NCBI GenBank assembly: GCA_009772935.1
Contig: WOUR01000001.1
Coordinates: 124,001-188,000, forward strand
Direction: 5' to 3'
DNA length: 64,000 nucleotides
Source: Rhodospirillaceae bacterium
GTDB taxonomy: Bacteria; Pseudomonadota; Alphaproteobacteria; Reyranellales; Reyranellaceae
Under the pieces are notes generated by a model. That model ran no database searches. It worked only from the letters and a program-made list of their open reading frames with translations, and was not told the DNA's origin. Numbering within the stretch: the stretch's first letter is position 1; every line of letters starts with the position of its first letter. The position numbers and the translations under genes are program-made. This document shows, one piece after another, positions 50,720-59,395 of this stretch.

Positions 50720-51691
50720 CTACTCCGGCTTGATGTTCTGTTCCTTGATCAGCTTCGTCCAGCGCTTCTCCTCCTTGTCGAGGAAGGCCTTGAACTCGGC
50801 CGGTGTCGAGGCGCGAATCTCCACGCCCTGAGGCTTGAAGCGCTCGATCATCGCGGGCTCGGCCGCGATCTTGGCGATCGCCTTCTGCAGCTTGTCGACG
50901 ATCGCCTTAGGCGTACCGGCCGGCACCACCATGCCCTGCCAGAACACCGCCTCGAAGTCGGGCAGCCCTGCCGCCTCCACGACGGTCGGAATGTCGGGGA
51001 AGGCGGGCGAGCGCTTGAGGCTCGAGATGGCAATGGCCCGCGTGCGGCCCGTGGCCAGGATCGGCTTCGCTTCGAGCGCGGCCGAGAACATCATCTGGGC
51101 CTGGCCCGAGGCCACGTCCTGCCCGGCCTGCGCGCCGCCCTTGTAGGGAACGTGTGTGATGTTGAGCCCGGCCTGCGCCTTCAGCAGCTCGGCGGCGAGA
51201 TGGTTGGTGGCGCCGATGCCCGAGCTCGCGATGTTGAACTTGCCGGGATTGGCTTTCACGTAGGCGATCAGCTCGGCCATGTTCTTGGCTGGGAACTCCG
51301 AATTCACGTGCAGGATGAAGGGCGTAAACGACATCAGCGACACGAGCTCGAAGCTCTTGTTGGGGTCGTACTGGACCTGGCCCGTGAGCGTCGGGTTGAT
51401 GATCAGCGACGTGCCGGCGGCGTAGATCGTGTAGCCGTCGGGCGCTGCCTTGGCGACGAAGTTGGAGGCCACGGTAGTGGCCGCGCCGGCGCGGTTGTCG
51501 ACGATGAACGGTTTGCCGAGTTCCGCCGAGAGCTTCTCGGCATAGACGCGGGCCACGGCGTCGTTCACGCCGCCCGGCGGATAGGGCACGACCAGTGAGA
51601 CCGGCTTGGTGGGCCAGTCGGTTTGCGCCGAGGCGGCAAACGGCATCAGCAGCGCGGCCACGGCCGACGCCACGAAAACGGAACGCTTCAT
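50720..51691 (-). CDS. TctC/Bug family substrate-binding protein
   Basis: A 323-aa periplasmic binding protein. Signal peptide 1-22 (VASAVAALLMPFAASAQ). The mature start WPTKPVSLVVPYPPGGVND, then VDNRAGAATTVASNFVAKAAPDGYT, THVPYKGGAQAGQDVASGQ and PDIPTVVEAAGLPDFEAV are standard Bug blocks. Ligands are typically small carboxylates. It follows the thiolase/DUF35 pair after 21 bases and may supply their substrate. No TctAB genes. Confidence 0.93.
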   Translation of the reverse strand: MKRSVFVASAVAALLMPFAASAQTDWPTKPVSLVVPYPPGGVNDAVARVYAEKLSAELGKPFIVDNRAGAATTVASNFVAKAAPDGYTIYAAGTSLIINPTLTGQVQYDPNKSFELVSLMSFTPFILHVNSEFPAKNMAELIAYVKANPGKFNIASSGIGATNHLAAELLKAQAGLNITHVPYKGGAQAGQDVASGQAQMMFSAALEAKPILATGRTRAIAISSLKRSPAFPDIPTVVEAAGLPDFEAVFWQGMVVPAGTPKAIVDKLQKAIAKIAAEPAMIERFKPQGVEIRASTPAEFKAFLDKEEKRWTKLIKEQNIKPE

Positions 51692-51712
51692 GATTCTCCT
51701 CCCAGGATTTCT

Positions 51713-52144
51713 CTATTCGGCGACGAAGACGGGCAACGTCACCTCTTTGTTGACCGGCTCGAAGCCCAGCTTCACACGCCGGCCGATCTTCAGCTCGCCC
51801 TCGGGAATACCGTGCAGCTGCGCGTTGACGCGCACCCCGGCATCCATGTCGACCAGCGCCACGATGTAGGGCGCCGATGCCTTGAAGAAGAAGTTGAACG
51901 GATGATGGCACACCGTCCAGGCATGGAGGGTGCCGCCGAGCGGCGCCTCCTTGAACTCACTCTCCATCGAGAAGCAATGCGGGCATACCGGCCGCGGATA
52001 GTGCCGGACCTTGCCGCAGGACGAACAGTATTGCAGCAGGAAGCGGCCCTCGCGCATGCCGTCCCAGTAGGGCTGGCTCTCGCGCGTGGGCGTCGGCAGC
52101 GGACGTTCCGGCGCCGGCGCGACCGGTATGGGAGCCTGGCTCAT
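51713..52144 (-). CDS. DUF35 OB-fold/zinc-ribbon acyl-CoA-associated protein
   Basis: A 143-aa protein. The N-terminal rubredoxin-like zinc ribbon has CSSCGK and CPHCF (about residues 40-59), then an OB-fold (HAWTVCHHPF, YIVALVDMDAGVRVNAQL). Such proteins bind acyl-CoA and act as obligate partners of thiolases, as with SCP2-type and archaeal HMG-CoA enzymes. Its ATG overlaps the thiolase TGA (52141-52144), so the two are made in equal measure. Confidence 0.92.
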   Translation of the reverse strand: MSQAPIPVAPAPERPLPTPTRESQPYWDGMREGRFLLQYCSSCGKVRHYPRPVCPHCFSMESEFKEAPLGGTLHAWTVCHHPFNFFFKASAPYIVALVDMDAGVRVNAQLHGIPEGELKIGRRVKLGFEPVNKEVTLPVFVAE

Positions 52145-53301
52145 GCCGCCCTCCTCAGGATGGCGATCGATCCGTCGCCCATGTCGCCGTAGCCGGTGAC
52201 GAGGCCAGTCTCGGCCTTCTTGACCTGCGCCTTACCGGCCTCGCCGCGCAACTGGCGCGTCAGCTCGATCACATGGTTGAGCCCCACGACGTGGCCCTGG
52301 CTCAACAGCCCGCCATGGGTGTTGATCGGCAGCTCGCCGCCGAGTGCAATGCGCCCATCCATCACGAACGGCCCGCCCTCGCCGGTCTTGCAGAAACCCA
52401 GAATCTCGAGCTGACGGATCACCGTGAAGGTGAAGCAGTCGTAGATCTCGGCCACGTCGATGTCCTTCGGCCCCACCCCCGCCATCGCGTAGGCGCGCGG
52501 GGCGGACTTCACCAGGCCGAACTCCAGTATGTCAGGGCGCTGCGCGATCGACGCGGGCGAATCGGGATGGCCCTCGGCCACGCCGGCGATGGTGACCAGC
52601 GGCTTCCTGAGATCCTTGGCGCGATCGGTGGCGCTCACGATCACCGCGGCGCCGCCGTCGCTCTCGAGGCTGCAATCGAACAGGCGGAACGGGTCGGAGA
52701 TCATGCGCGAGGCATGATGGTCCTCGACCGTGAGCGGCTTGTTCATCACGACGTTGCCGTTGAGGATCGCGTGCTGGCGCGTGACGACGGCCACCTCGGC
52801 CAACTGTCGGGCCGTCGTGCCGTAGAGTTCCATGTGGCGGCGCGCGCCCTGGGCGTAGAGCTGGGCCGGCGCGAACATGCCGATCGGCGCCTCGAACTCC
52901 GCCGCCTGCGCGAACACCGGGAACTGCTGCAGGCGGGTGGAGACTCGCGAGCCGGAATAGCCCGTGCGCCCGACCGAGATCAGCACATGCTTGCAGACGC
53001 CGGTCGTCACCGCCATCGCCGCCATCTGGATGGCGGCGACGCAGGTGGCGCCGCCCATCGGGATGAAGGCCGAGAGCGTGAGATCCTTCAGCCCGAGATT
53101 GGCGATGAAGTCCTCGGCGATCGCCCCGCCCGGAAAGTACGGAATGACGCCATCGACGTCGCGCGGGTCGATCCCGGCATCGTCGAGCGCCTTGAGACTG
53201 GCCTCGAGCTGCAGCGCGAGCCCGCTCTTGGTCGTACCGCGCGTGTACGCGGTCTCGCCAATGCCGCTGACGGCCGCCTTGTCGCGAAGCGGATGCACCA
53301 T
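52141..53301 (-). CDS. thiolase (SCPx-type acetyl-CoA C-acyltransferase-like)
   Basis: A 386-aa thiolase-fold enzyme. MGGATCVAAIQMA carries a candidate nucleophile Cys (about residue 86), AEIYDCFTFTV the central region, and NTHGGLLSQGHVVG the catalytic His-Gly loop. It lacks the C-terminal CxG of degradative thiolases, as expected for the SCPx subgroup that works with DUF35. It may cleave or form beta-keto acyl-CoA. ATG 53301 follows GGAGGAA. Translationally coupled to DUF35. Confidence 0.9.
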   Translation of the reverse strand: MVHPLRDKAAVSGIGETAYTRGTTKSGLALQLEASLKALDDAGIDPRDVDGVIPYFPGGAIAEDFIANLGLKDLTLSAFIPMGGATCVAAIQMAAMAVTTGVCKHVLISVGRTGYSGSRVSTRLQQFPVFAQAAEFEAPIGMFAPAQLYAQGARRHMELYGTTARQLAEVAVVTRQHAILNGNVVMNKPLTVEDHHASRMISDPFRLFDCSLESDGGAAVIVSATDRAKDLRKPLVTIAGVAEGHPDSPASIAQRPDILEFGLVKSAPRAYAMAGVGPKDIDVAEIYDCFTFTVIRQLEILGFCKTGEGGPFVMDGRIALGGELPINTHGGLLSQGHVVGLNHVIELTRQLRGEAGKAQVKKAETGLVTGYGDMGDGSIAILRRAA

Positions 53302-53349
53302 CTTGATTTCCTCCGGCGCGCATTGTGCCGGAAGCGGCGCTGCAGGCAA

Positions 53350-54336
53350 TCAGTCTGCGCGGATATTTCCCGCCTTGATCACCTCGCGCCAACGCGGCAG
53401 TTCCTTGGCGATGAGCGCCGTGTAGCCCGCCGAGCCCAGCGTGCCGGGCCGGATGCCGAGCTTGTCGAAGCGTTCCTTGATCTCCGCACTCTGCAGGGCA
53501 GCGGCGATCTCCGTCTCCCATCGCTTGGCGATCCCGGGTGGGATACCGGCGGGCGCCGAGAAGCCGAACCAGTTGGTCGCCACCACCTCGGGGAATCCCG
53601 CCTCGCGAAAGGTCGGCACATCCGGCAACGTTGGTGCGCGCTTTTCTTCGCTCACCGCCAAAGGCTTCATGCGTTTGGACGCGAAATAGCCGCTCGCCGT
53701 TGGCAGGCTCTCCATCAGTGCCGTGATCTGCCCGCCCATCAGGTCGTTCATCGCCGGCGCCGAACCGCGATAGGGAATGTGCGTCAGCTGCACCTTGGCG
53801 GCGAGCGCCAGCAACTGGCCCACGAGATGGTTCATGGTGCCGTTGCCGCCGGACCCGTAGGTCACCTCGCCCGGCCTGGCGCGCGCCATCTCGATCAGCT
53901 CCTGCACCGAGCCGATCGGCGACGCGCCGTTCACTGCGAGCACGCTCGGGAAGGTACCGACCAGCTGGATATGGGTGAAGTCGGCCAGCGGATCGTAGGG
54001 CACGTCCTTGTAGAGGACCGGCCCGATGCCGTGGCTGGCCGCGCTGGAAATCATGACGATATGGGCGTCGCCGCGGGCCTTGGCCACGATGTCGGCGCCC
54101 AGCATGCCACCAGCGCCGGGCTTGTTCTCGACGACGATGGGCTGGCCGAGCTTCGTTCCGAAATACTCGGCCAGGGCCCGCGACATGATGTCAGCCGCGC
54201 CCGCCGGCGGGAAGTTGACGATCCAGCGGATCGGCTTGGTCGGCCAGGGCGCGGGAGTCGCGGTCTGCCCCGCGGCAATGCTGGGGGAAGCGACGGCGGC
54301 GGTGCCTGCAAGCAGGAGATGACGTCGGGAAAGCAT
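53350..54336 (-). CDS. TctC/Bug family substrate-binding protein
   Basis: A 328-aa periplasmic binding protein. The N-terminus SRRHLLLAGTAAVASPSIAAG is a Tat-like signal; the mature start WPTKPIRWIVNFPPAGAAD and ENKPGAGGMLGADIVAKA are Bug hallmarks, with HIPYRGSAPAMNDLMGGQI and PDVPTFREAGFPEV later. It lies 48 bases upstream of the thiolase gene on the same strand and probably leads that unit, with another Bug gene at the other end. It is divergent from the amidohydrolase/amidase operon. Confidence 0.93.
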   Translation of the reverse strand: MLSRRHLLLAGTAAVASPSIAAGQTATPAPWPTKPIRWIVNFPPAGAADIMSRALAEYFGTKLGQPIVVENKPGAGGMLGADIVAKARGDAHIVMISSAASHGIGPVLYKDVPYDPLADFTHIQLVGTFPSVLAVNGASPIGSVQELIEMARARPGEVTYGSGGNGTMNHLVGQLLALAAKVQLTHIPYRGSAPAMNDLMGGQITALMESLPTASGYFASKRMKPLAVSEEKRAPTLPDVPTFREAGFPEVVATNWFGFSAPAGIPPGIAKRWETEIAAALQSAEIKERFDKLGIRPGTLGSAGYTALIAKELPRWREVIKAGNIRAD

Positions 54337-54429
54337 GGTTCTTGCTGAGCCTCCGGGGCCGTCGGGCTGTTATTGGACGACGGCATGGTGCAACATGCGT
54401 GCCGGCCGCCGCCGGCGACTGGAGTGATG

Positions 54430-55671
54430 ATGGATTTCGACCTTGTCCTGCGCGATGTGCGGCCAGCCGACAGTACGCCCGACCAACCAACGACCGACAT
54501 CGGCGTCTTAAAAGGTCGCATCGCCGCCATCGGCCCGAAGCTCGGCGGCGCGGCGCGGGAAGAATACAAGGGTCATGGCCGGCTGGTCTGTTCCGGATTC
54601 GTCGACACCCACATCCATCTCGACAAGGCCTGCATCCTTGGCCGTTGCGAGCACAACACCAGGCGTATGCCGCATCTCGCCATGGAGCGCGTATCGGCGG
54701 TGAAGCACACGATGACGATCGAGGACGTGGTCGAGCGCGCGTCGGCGACCATCGAGAAATGCATCAGCCACGGCGCCACCCGCATGCGCCCCCATTGCGA
54801 AGTCGATCCCAGGATCGGGATGCGCGGTTTCGAAGGCGTGAAGGCGCTGGTCGACAAGTACAAGTGGGCGATCGACATCGAGCTCTGCGTCATGCCGCAG
54901 GAAGGCCTGACCAATAATCCCGGCACCGACGAACTGATGGTCGAGGCGCTGAAGAACGGCGCGAGGGTCGTCGGCGCAGCGCCCAGCTATGACAGCGACA
55001 GCGCCGCCCAGATCCATCGCGTCTTCGAGCTGGCGCGCGAGTTCGATGCCGATATCGACATGCATGTCGACAGCGGCCCCACGGCCGACCATCTCGACAC
55101 GCTGCTGGTCTGCGACCTCGCCGAGAAATACAAATGGGGCGGCCGGGTCGCCGTCGGTCACGTCGGCAAGCTGTCGACGATGCCGTTCAAGGACCTCGAC
55201 ACGGTCGCCCGGCGCATGGCCGACACCGGCGTCGCCGCCACGGTTCTGACCGCGACCGACCTCTATCTCGGTGGCCGGCACACCGACCACAACGTGCCGC
55301 GCAACGTGGTCGACCTGAACTTCCTGACCGAGCGCGGCGTGACCTGCTCCGTCGGCTCCAACAACATCCTCAATCCGTTCACGCCGTTCGGCGACGGCCA
55401 GCTGCTGCGGCAGGTCAACATGCATGCCATCGTCACCCAGCGCGCCAACGACGACGAGGTGAAGGCACTCTGGGACATGACGACCAAGACGGCCGCCAAA
55501 TTGATGCGCAAGGACGATTACGGCATCGCCGTCGGCGGCCCGGCCGACCTCGTGGTCCTCGATGCCCCCGATGCGGTCATGGCCCTCCGGACCATCGCGC
55601 CGGTCCTGGCCGCCTACAAGAACGGCCGCCGCACCGTGACCCGCACGCCCGTCGAACTCCATCTGCCGTAA
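54430..55671 (+). CDS. amidohydrolase, cytosine deaminase-like
   Basis: A 413-aa metal-dependent hydrolase. The composite N-terminal strand DLVLRDVRPAD is followed by GFVDTHIHLDKACILG, with the metal histidines near residue 62. MHVDSGPTADH and VAVGHVGKLS add the next His residues, and LTATDLYLGGRHTDH the final metal Asp region. The layout resembles cytosine deaminase/isopropylammelide hydrolase (COG0402). Substrates are cyclic amidines or amides. ATG 54430 or 54427. An amidase follows 22 bases later, so the pair may open and hydrolyse a ring compound; this is inference. Confidence 0.85.
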   Translation: MDFDLVLRDVRPADSTPDQPTTDIGVLKGRIAAIGPKLGGAAREEYKGHGRLVCSGFVDTHIHLDKACILGRCEHNTRRMPHLAMERVSAVKHTMTIEDVVERASATIEKCISHGATRMRPHCEVDPRIGMRGFEGVKALVDKYKWAIDIELCVMPQEGLTNNPGTDELMVEALKNGARVVGAAPSYDSDSAAQIHRVFELAREFDADIDMHVDSGPTADHLDTLLVCDLAEKYKWGGRVAVGHVGKLSTMPFKDLDTVARRMADTGVAATVLTATDLYLGGRHTDHNVPRNVVDLNFLTERGVTCSVGSNNILNPFTPFGDGQLLRQVNMHAIVTQRANDDEVKALWDMTTKTAAKLMRKDDYGIAVGGPADLVVLDAPDAVMALRTIAPVLAAYKNGRRTVTRTPVELHLP

Positions 55672-55693
55672 ACGATTTCAAGAAGAGGAAGCA

Positions 55694-57217
55694 ATGTCGA
55701 AAGAAGAACTCGTCACCTTGTCGTCGGTCGAACTGCGCCGCCGCATCGGCACCAAGGAAATTTCGCCGGTCGAACTGCTCGACGCCTGTCTGGAGCGCAT
55801 CGAGGAGGTGAACCCCGCGGTGAACGCCGTGACCGCGATGTGCGTCGACCGCGCCCGCAAGGAAGCCAAGGCGGCCGAGGCCGCCGTGCGTCGCGGGGAA
55901 GACCTGCCGCTGCTGCACGGCCTGCCCGCCGGCATCAAGGACCTCGAGGAGACCAAGGACCTCCTCACGACCTACGGCTCGCCGCTCTACCGCGACTACG
56001 TGCCGGGCTACGACAACGTCATGGTGAGCCGCGTGCGCGCCGCCGGCGCCGTCGTCGTCGGCAAGACCAACGTCCCGGAATTCGGCGCTGGCTCGAACAG
56101 CCGCAACCCGGTCTGGGGCGCCACCGGCAATCCCTTCAACCCGATGCTGAATGCCGGCGGTTCTTCGGGCGGCTCGGCCGCCGCGCTCGCCACCGACATG
56201 CTGCCGGTCTGCACCGGCTCGGACACCGGCGGCAGCCTGCGCAACCCCGCCGCCTTCTGCGGCGTGGTGGGCTTCCGCCCCTCGCCGGGCATGGTCGCGG
56301 TCGAGCGGCGCGCCATGGGCTGGACGCCGATCTCGGTGCTGGGCCCGATGGGCCGCAGCGTCGCCGATGTCTGCCTGCTGTTCGCCACCCAGGTCGGCCA
56401 GCATGACAGCGATCCGCTGTCCTTCCCGCTCGAGCCGGAAGCCTATGCCGAACCCTGGCCGGTCGATCTCGGCAGCCTGCGGGTCGCCTACACCGAGGAT
56501 TTCGGCGGCGCGCCGGTCGAGAAGTCGATCCGCCAGACCTTCCGCGAGAAGATCAAGGCGATGAAGCCGTTCTTCCGCAGCCTCGACAAGGTGGACGTCG
56601 ACTACGGCGGGGCCGACCGCTGCTTCGACGTGATCCGCGCGGTGAGCTTCCTGTCGCGCTATCAGGACGCCTACGCCAACAATCGCGAGATGCTCGGGCC
56701 GAACATCATCGCCAACTACGAGCTCGGCGCGAAGCTCAGCCTGGCCGACTTCGCCTGGGCCCATGGCGAGCAGACCCGGATCTTCCGCGCCTTCCAGGAG
56801 ATCTACAAGGAGTATGACCTGGTCATCGGTCCGACGGTCGGCTTCTCGCCCTTCCCCTGGAAGCAGCTCTACATTGAGGAGATGGACGGCAAGAAGCTCG
56901 GCACCTACTACCACTGGATGGCGACCAAGTACTTCGTCACGCTGACGTCGAACCCGGCCGTCTCGCTGCCGTGCGGCGTCGACGACAAGAAGATGCCGTT
57001 CGGCCTTCAGGTGGTCGGCCGCTTCCGCGGCGACGGCGAGGTGCTGGGCGCCGCCCATGCGATGGAGCAGGCGTTCAAGACCAACCCGGTGCTCGCCCGG
57101 CCGCTGCCCAACATCGCAAAGCTGCGCAAGCCGGTGCCGGCGCTGAAGTCGATCGTGACGCATCCGCCGAAGCTCAACGCCAAGGTCGCGCGCGGCCCGG
57201 CGCCCGGCGCGCTCTGA
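55694..57217 (+). CDS. amidase (amidase signature family)
   Basis: A 507-aa Ser-cisSer-Lys hydrolase. The catalytic Lys is in LPAGIKDLEETKD (about residue 81), the cis-Ser in NAGGSSGGSAAALA (about 157), and the nucleophile in CTGSDTGGSLRNPA (about 180). It cleaves an amide to acid and ammonia. Second gene of the operon with the cytosine deaminase-like enzyme, so likely the last step of that nitrogen-compound breakdown. Substrate unknown. Confidence 0.95.
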   Translation: MSKEELVTLSSVELRRRIGTKEISPVELLDACLERIEEVNPAVNAVTAMCVDRARKEAKAAEAAVRRGEDLPLLHGLPAGIKDLEETKDLLTTYGSPLYRDYVPGYDNVMVSRVRAAGAVVVGKTNVPEFGAGSNSRNPVWGATGNPFNPMLNAGGSSGGSAAALATDMLPVCTGSDTGGSLRNPAAFCGVVGFRPSPGMVAVERRAMGWTPISVLGPMGRSVADVCLLFATQVGQHDSDPLSFPLEPEAYAEPWPVDLGSLRVAYTEDFGGAPVEKSIRQTFREKIKAMKPFFRSLDKVDVDYGGADRCFDVIRAVSFLSRYQDAYANNREMLGPNIIANYELGAKLSLADFAWAHGEQTRIFRAFQEIYKEYDLVIGPTVGFSPFPWKQLYIEEMDGKKLGTYYHWMATKYFVTLTSNPAVSLPCGVDDKKMPFGLQVVGRFRGDGEVLGAAHAMEQAFKTNPVLARPLPNIAKLRKPVPALKSIVTHPPKLNAKVARGPAPGAL

Positions 57218-57231
57218 CTGGAGGCCCGAAA

Positions 57232-57260
57232 CGCCCGGCACCCCTCGCGGTTGCCGGGCG
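57232..57260 (+). terminator. terminator-like hairpin after the amidase
   Basis: CGCCCGGCA (57232-57240) with TGCCGGGCG (57252-57260), perfect 9-bp stem, 11-base loop, 14 bases past the stop. Only a weak T run follows. Confidence 0.6.
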
Positions 57261-57376
57261 ACGGGCTTTACAAAACTTCAACTTTTCACCCGCCCGATGC
57301 CACTTCGGGCCGCGTACCTCGTTCTAGGGACAAGCGCCTGTCGCGAGACACGGTTCGACCCGAAACGGAGGTAGCG

Positions 57377-57694
57377 ATGAACAAGCTGAAGTTGGTGATG
57401 GCGGCGGGGCTGCTGGCCGCGACCGCCGCCTGCACCCAGACCGGCTACGACAATTCGTACGCCTACAACAGCGGCTACAACACCCGCCCAGCGTACAACA
57501 ACACCTATTACAGCAGCCGTCCGGCTTACGGCGGCAACTACGCCTACAACAACAGCGGGTACTACAACAACGCTCCCCGCTACAGCTATCAAAGCCGCCG
57601 GGGTCCGAACGGCGACTTTGACCGCGACGGCGTGCCCAACAGCCGCGACATCGACGCCAACGGCGACCACATCCCCGACGCCTTCCAGCGTTAA
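57377..57694 (+). CDS. Tyr/Asn-rich lipoprotein with thrombospondin-3-like calcium repeat
   Basis: A 105-aa secreted protein. The signal ends in a lipobox (LLAATAAC, Cys20). A Tyr/Asn/Gly-rich low-complexity middle of YNS, YNN and SRPAYGG units follows. The C-terminal DFDRDGVPNSRDIDANGDHIPD is a thrombospondin type 3-like calcium-binding pair (DxDxDGxxD). ATG 57377 follows GGAGG. The gene at 57877 has the same plan, so the two are probably paralogues. Function unknown; surface or matrix role possible. Confidence 0.75.
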   Translation: MNKLKLVMAAGLLAATAACTQTGYDNSYAYNSGYNTRPAYNNTYYSSRPAYGGNYAYNNSGYYNNAPRYSYQSRRGPNGDFDRDGVPNSRDIDANGDHIPDAFQR

Positions 57695-57715
57695 TCGACA
57701 TCTGTCGGGGCTGCG

Positions 57716-57745
57716 CGGCTCCCGGAGAAATCCGGGAGCCGTTTC
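57716..57745 (+). terminator. intrinsic terminator of the first lipoprotein gene
   Basis: CGGCTCCCGGA-gaaa-TCCGGGAGCCG is a perfect 11-bp stem (57716-57741), then TTTC. It separates the two lipoprotein genes. Confidence 0.75.
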
Positions 57746-57829
57746 TGCGTCTGGTCACCACTCGATCACGGCCCGCCTCCAATTCGACGCCGTTGCGTCC
57801 ACGCGCCGCCGTCGTCCTTCGTGATCTTT

Positions 57830-57868
57830 CTCCATGGGAGAGCCCGAGATCGGGAGTTCCCAATGGAG
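57830..57868 (+). promoter_or_regulatory. leader hairpin reaching into the Shine-Dalgarno of the second lipoprotein gene
   Basis: Three nested stems pair: CTCCAT/ATGGAG, GGGA/TCCC and CCCGA/TCGGG, with a 2-base gap at the centre (the innermost pair must open for a real loop). The 3' arm includes GGAG of the GGAGGG site before ATG 57877. Confidence 0.35.
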
Positions 57869-57876
57869 GGAACAGA

Positions 57877-58224
57877 ATGCGCTGCGTCAGTTGGCTCGCC
57901 ACTGCGAGCCTCGTGGTGGTGACGGCGGGGTGCGTTGAACAGTCGGGCTATCCGACGACCTACGGCTACAGTCCGAGCTATGGCTACTCAGGCTATTCCA
58001 ACAACTATGTCAGCCAGCCGAGCTACTATCGGCCGGCCCCGACCTACTACGCCCCGCCGCCGCCCCGGCCGCAGGTGATCACCCAGACTCGTTACGTGCC
58101 GGTGGCGCCGCCGCCGCCCTATCATCGGATGCGGGACAGCGACCGGGACGGCATCCCCGACCGCTACGACCGCGACCGCAACGGCGACGGCGTGCCGGAC
58201 AAGTACCAGCGCTCGCGTTGGTGA
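57877..58224 (+). CDS. Tyr/Pro-rich lipoprotein with thrombospondin-3-like calcium repeat
   Basis: A 115-aa lipoprotein paralogous in layout to the gene at 57377. Lipobox VVTAGC (Cys19); a Tyr/Ser/Pro-rich middle (YGYSPSYGYSGYSNNY, APPPPRPQ); and C-terminal DSDRDGIPDRYDRDRNGDGVPD, two calcium-type repeats, then KYQRSRW. ATG 57877 follows GGAGGG. Its last three codons (Arg-Trp-stop) lie in a hairpin shared with the convergent gene. Function unknown. Confidence 0.75.
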   Translation: MRCVSWLATASLVVVTAGCVEQSGYPTTYGYSPSYGYSGYSNNYVSQPSYYRPAPTYYAPPPPRPQVITQTRYVPVAPPPPYHRMRDSDRDGIPDRYDRDRNGDGVPDKYQRSRW

Positions 58225-58256
58225 CAGGCCGAGCGAAGCTCGGCCTGTCACCAACG
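58216..58256. terminator. shared convergent terminator overlapping both coding ends
   Basis: A perfect 19-bp stem: arm 58216-58234, loop GAA, arm 58238-58256. The palindrome covers the last codons of both facing genes, each ending CGT TGG TGA (Arg-Trp-stop). It can act in both directions. Confidence 0.8.
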
Positions 58257-59390
58257 ACGCTTCGTGCCGCGAATCTCCGGATCGTGCTGGCCCAGCGTCG
58301 GCGCCGGACGGCGGATGCCGCCCGGCGTCGCCGAGAGCTTGAGCGGCACGCCCAGCGTCTTCTGCTTGCCGGCCCTGGCGTGCTCGACCTCGGCCACCAT
58401 GCCGCGCGCCAGGATCTGCGGATCGGCGAAGACCTCGTCGTGATGCAGCACCGGCCCGGCCGGGATGCCCTCTTCTTCCAGCGTCGCCATCCAGTCGTCG
58501 GTCGTGCGCTTCACGATCTCGGCCTGCAGGATGGCGACGATCTGCTCGTTGTTCTTCACCCGGTCGGCGTTGGCCCGGAAGCGCGGATCCTCCGGCAGGT
58601 CCGGCCGGCCGATCAGGGCGCAGAGCCTGCGGAAAAAGTTCTGCTGCGCCCCGCCGATGGTCAGCCAGCCGTCCGCGGTCTGGAATACCTGGTAGGGCGA
58701 GGAGCCGCGATGCGCCTGGCCGAGCTTCTCGGGCCGGAGGCCGTTGGCGAAATAGTTGGCGGCCTCGTAGACGCCCAGCGACACGGTGGCTTCGAGCAGC
58801 GAGGTCTCGACCCACTGGCCTTCGCCGGTCTTGTGCCGCGCCTGCAGCGCGCTCAGCACGCCGATGGTGAGATAGAGGCCGGCGCCCACGTCGGAGATGG
58901 CGAGCGGGATGCGGTACGGCGGGCCGTCCTTCGGGCCGGTGACCGACATCAGGCCAGACATGGCCTGGATCATCAGGTCGAAGCCGCCGCGGCCGGCATA
59001 GGGGCCGGTCTGCCCGAAGCCCGAGATCGAGCCCAGCACCAGCCGCTTGTTGCGCGCGTGCAGCGCGTCCCAGCCGAGGCCCAGCCGCTTCATCACGCCA
59101 GGCCGGAAATTCTCCAGCACCACATCGGCGCCGTCGACCAGCTCCCAGAAGACCTTGAGATCGTCCTCGTTCTTGAGATCGAGTTTGAGGCCGCGCTTGT
59201 TGCGGTTCCACAGCATGAAGGGCGCCGACTCACCCTCGATGAAGGGCGGCGCACCGCGCATCGAATCGCCCTGCGGGCTCTCGATCTTGATGACATCGGC
59301 GCCCATGTCGGCCAGCTGCATGCCGCAGAATGGACCGGACAGATGGGTCGTGAGGTCGAGGACGACCAGACCGTCGAGCGCGCCTGCCAT
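58248..59390 (-). CDS. CaiB/BaiF family (class III) CoA-transferase
   Basis: A 380-aa CoA-transferase moving CoA between carboxylates through an aspartyl-CoA thioester. LDGLVVLDLTTHLSGPFCGMQLADMGADVIKIE is the N-terminal fold in pieces; NRNKRGLKLDLK, the substrate loop region VLENFRPGVMKRLGLG, and GSISGFGQTGPYAGRGGFD follow. Family-typical length. It may prepare an acid for beta-oxidation-like breakdown; the specific acid is unknown. ATG 59390 is 5 bases after a thioredoxin-like gene, likely one operon. Confidence 0.93.
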   Translation of the reverse strand: MAGALDGLVVLDLTTHLSGPFCGMQLADMGADVIKIESPQGDSMRGAPPFIEGESAPFMLWNRNKRGLKLDLKNEDDLKVFWELVDGADVVLENFRPGVMKRLGLGWDALHARNKRLVLGSISGFGQTGPYAGRGGFDLMIQAMSGLMSVTGPKDGPPYRIPLAISDVGAGLYLTIGVLSALQARHKTGEGQWVETSLLEATVSLGVYEAANYFANGLRPEKLGQAHRGSSPYQVFQTADGWLTIGGAQQNFFRRLCALIGRPDLPEDPRFRANADRVKNNEQIVAILQAEIVKRTTDDWMATLEEEGIPAGPVLHHDEVFADPQILARGMVAEVEHARAGKQKTLGVPLKLSATPGGIRRPAPTLGQHDPEIRGTKRRW

Positions 59391-59395
59391 GTTGC

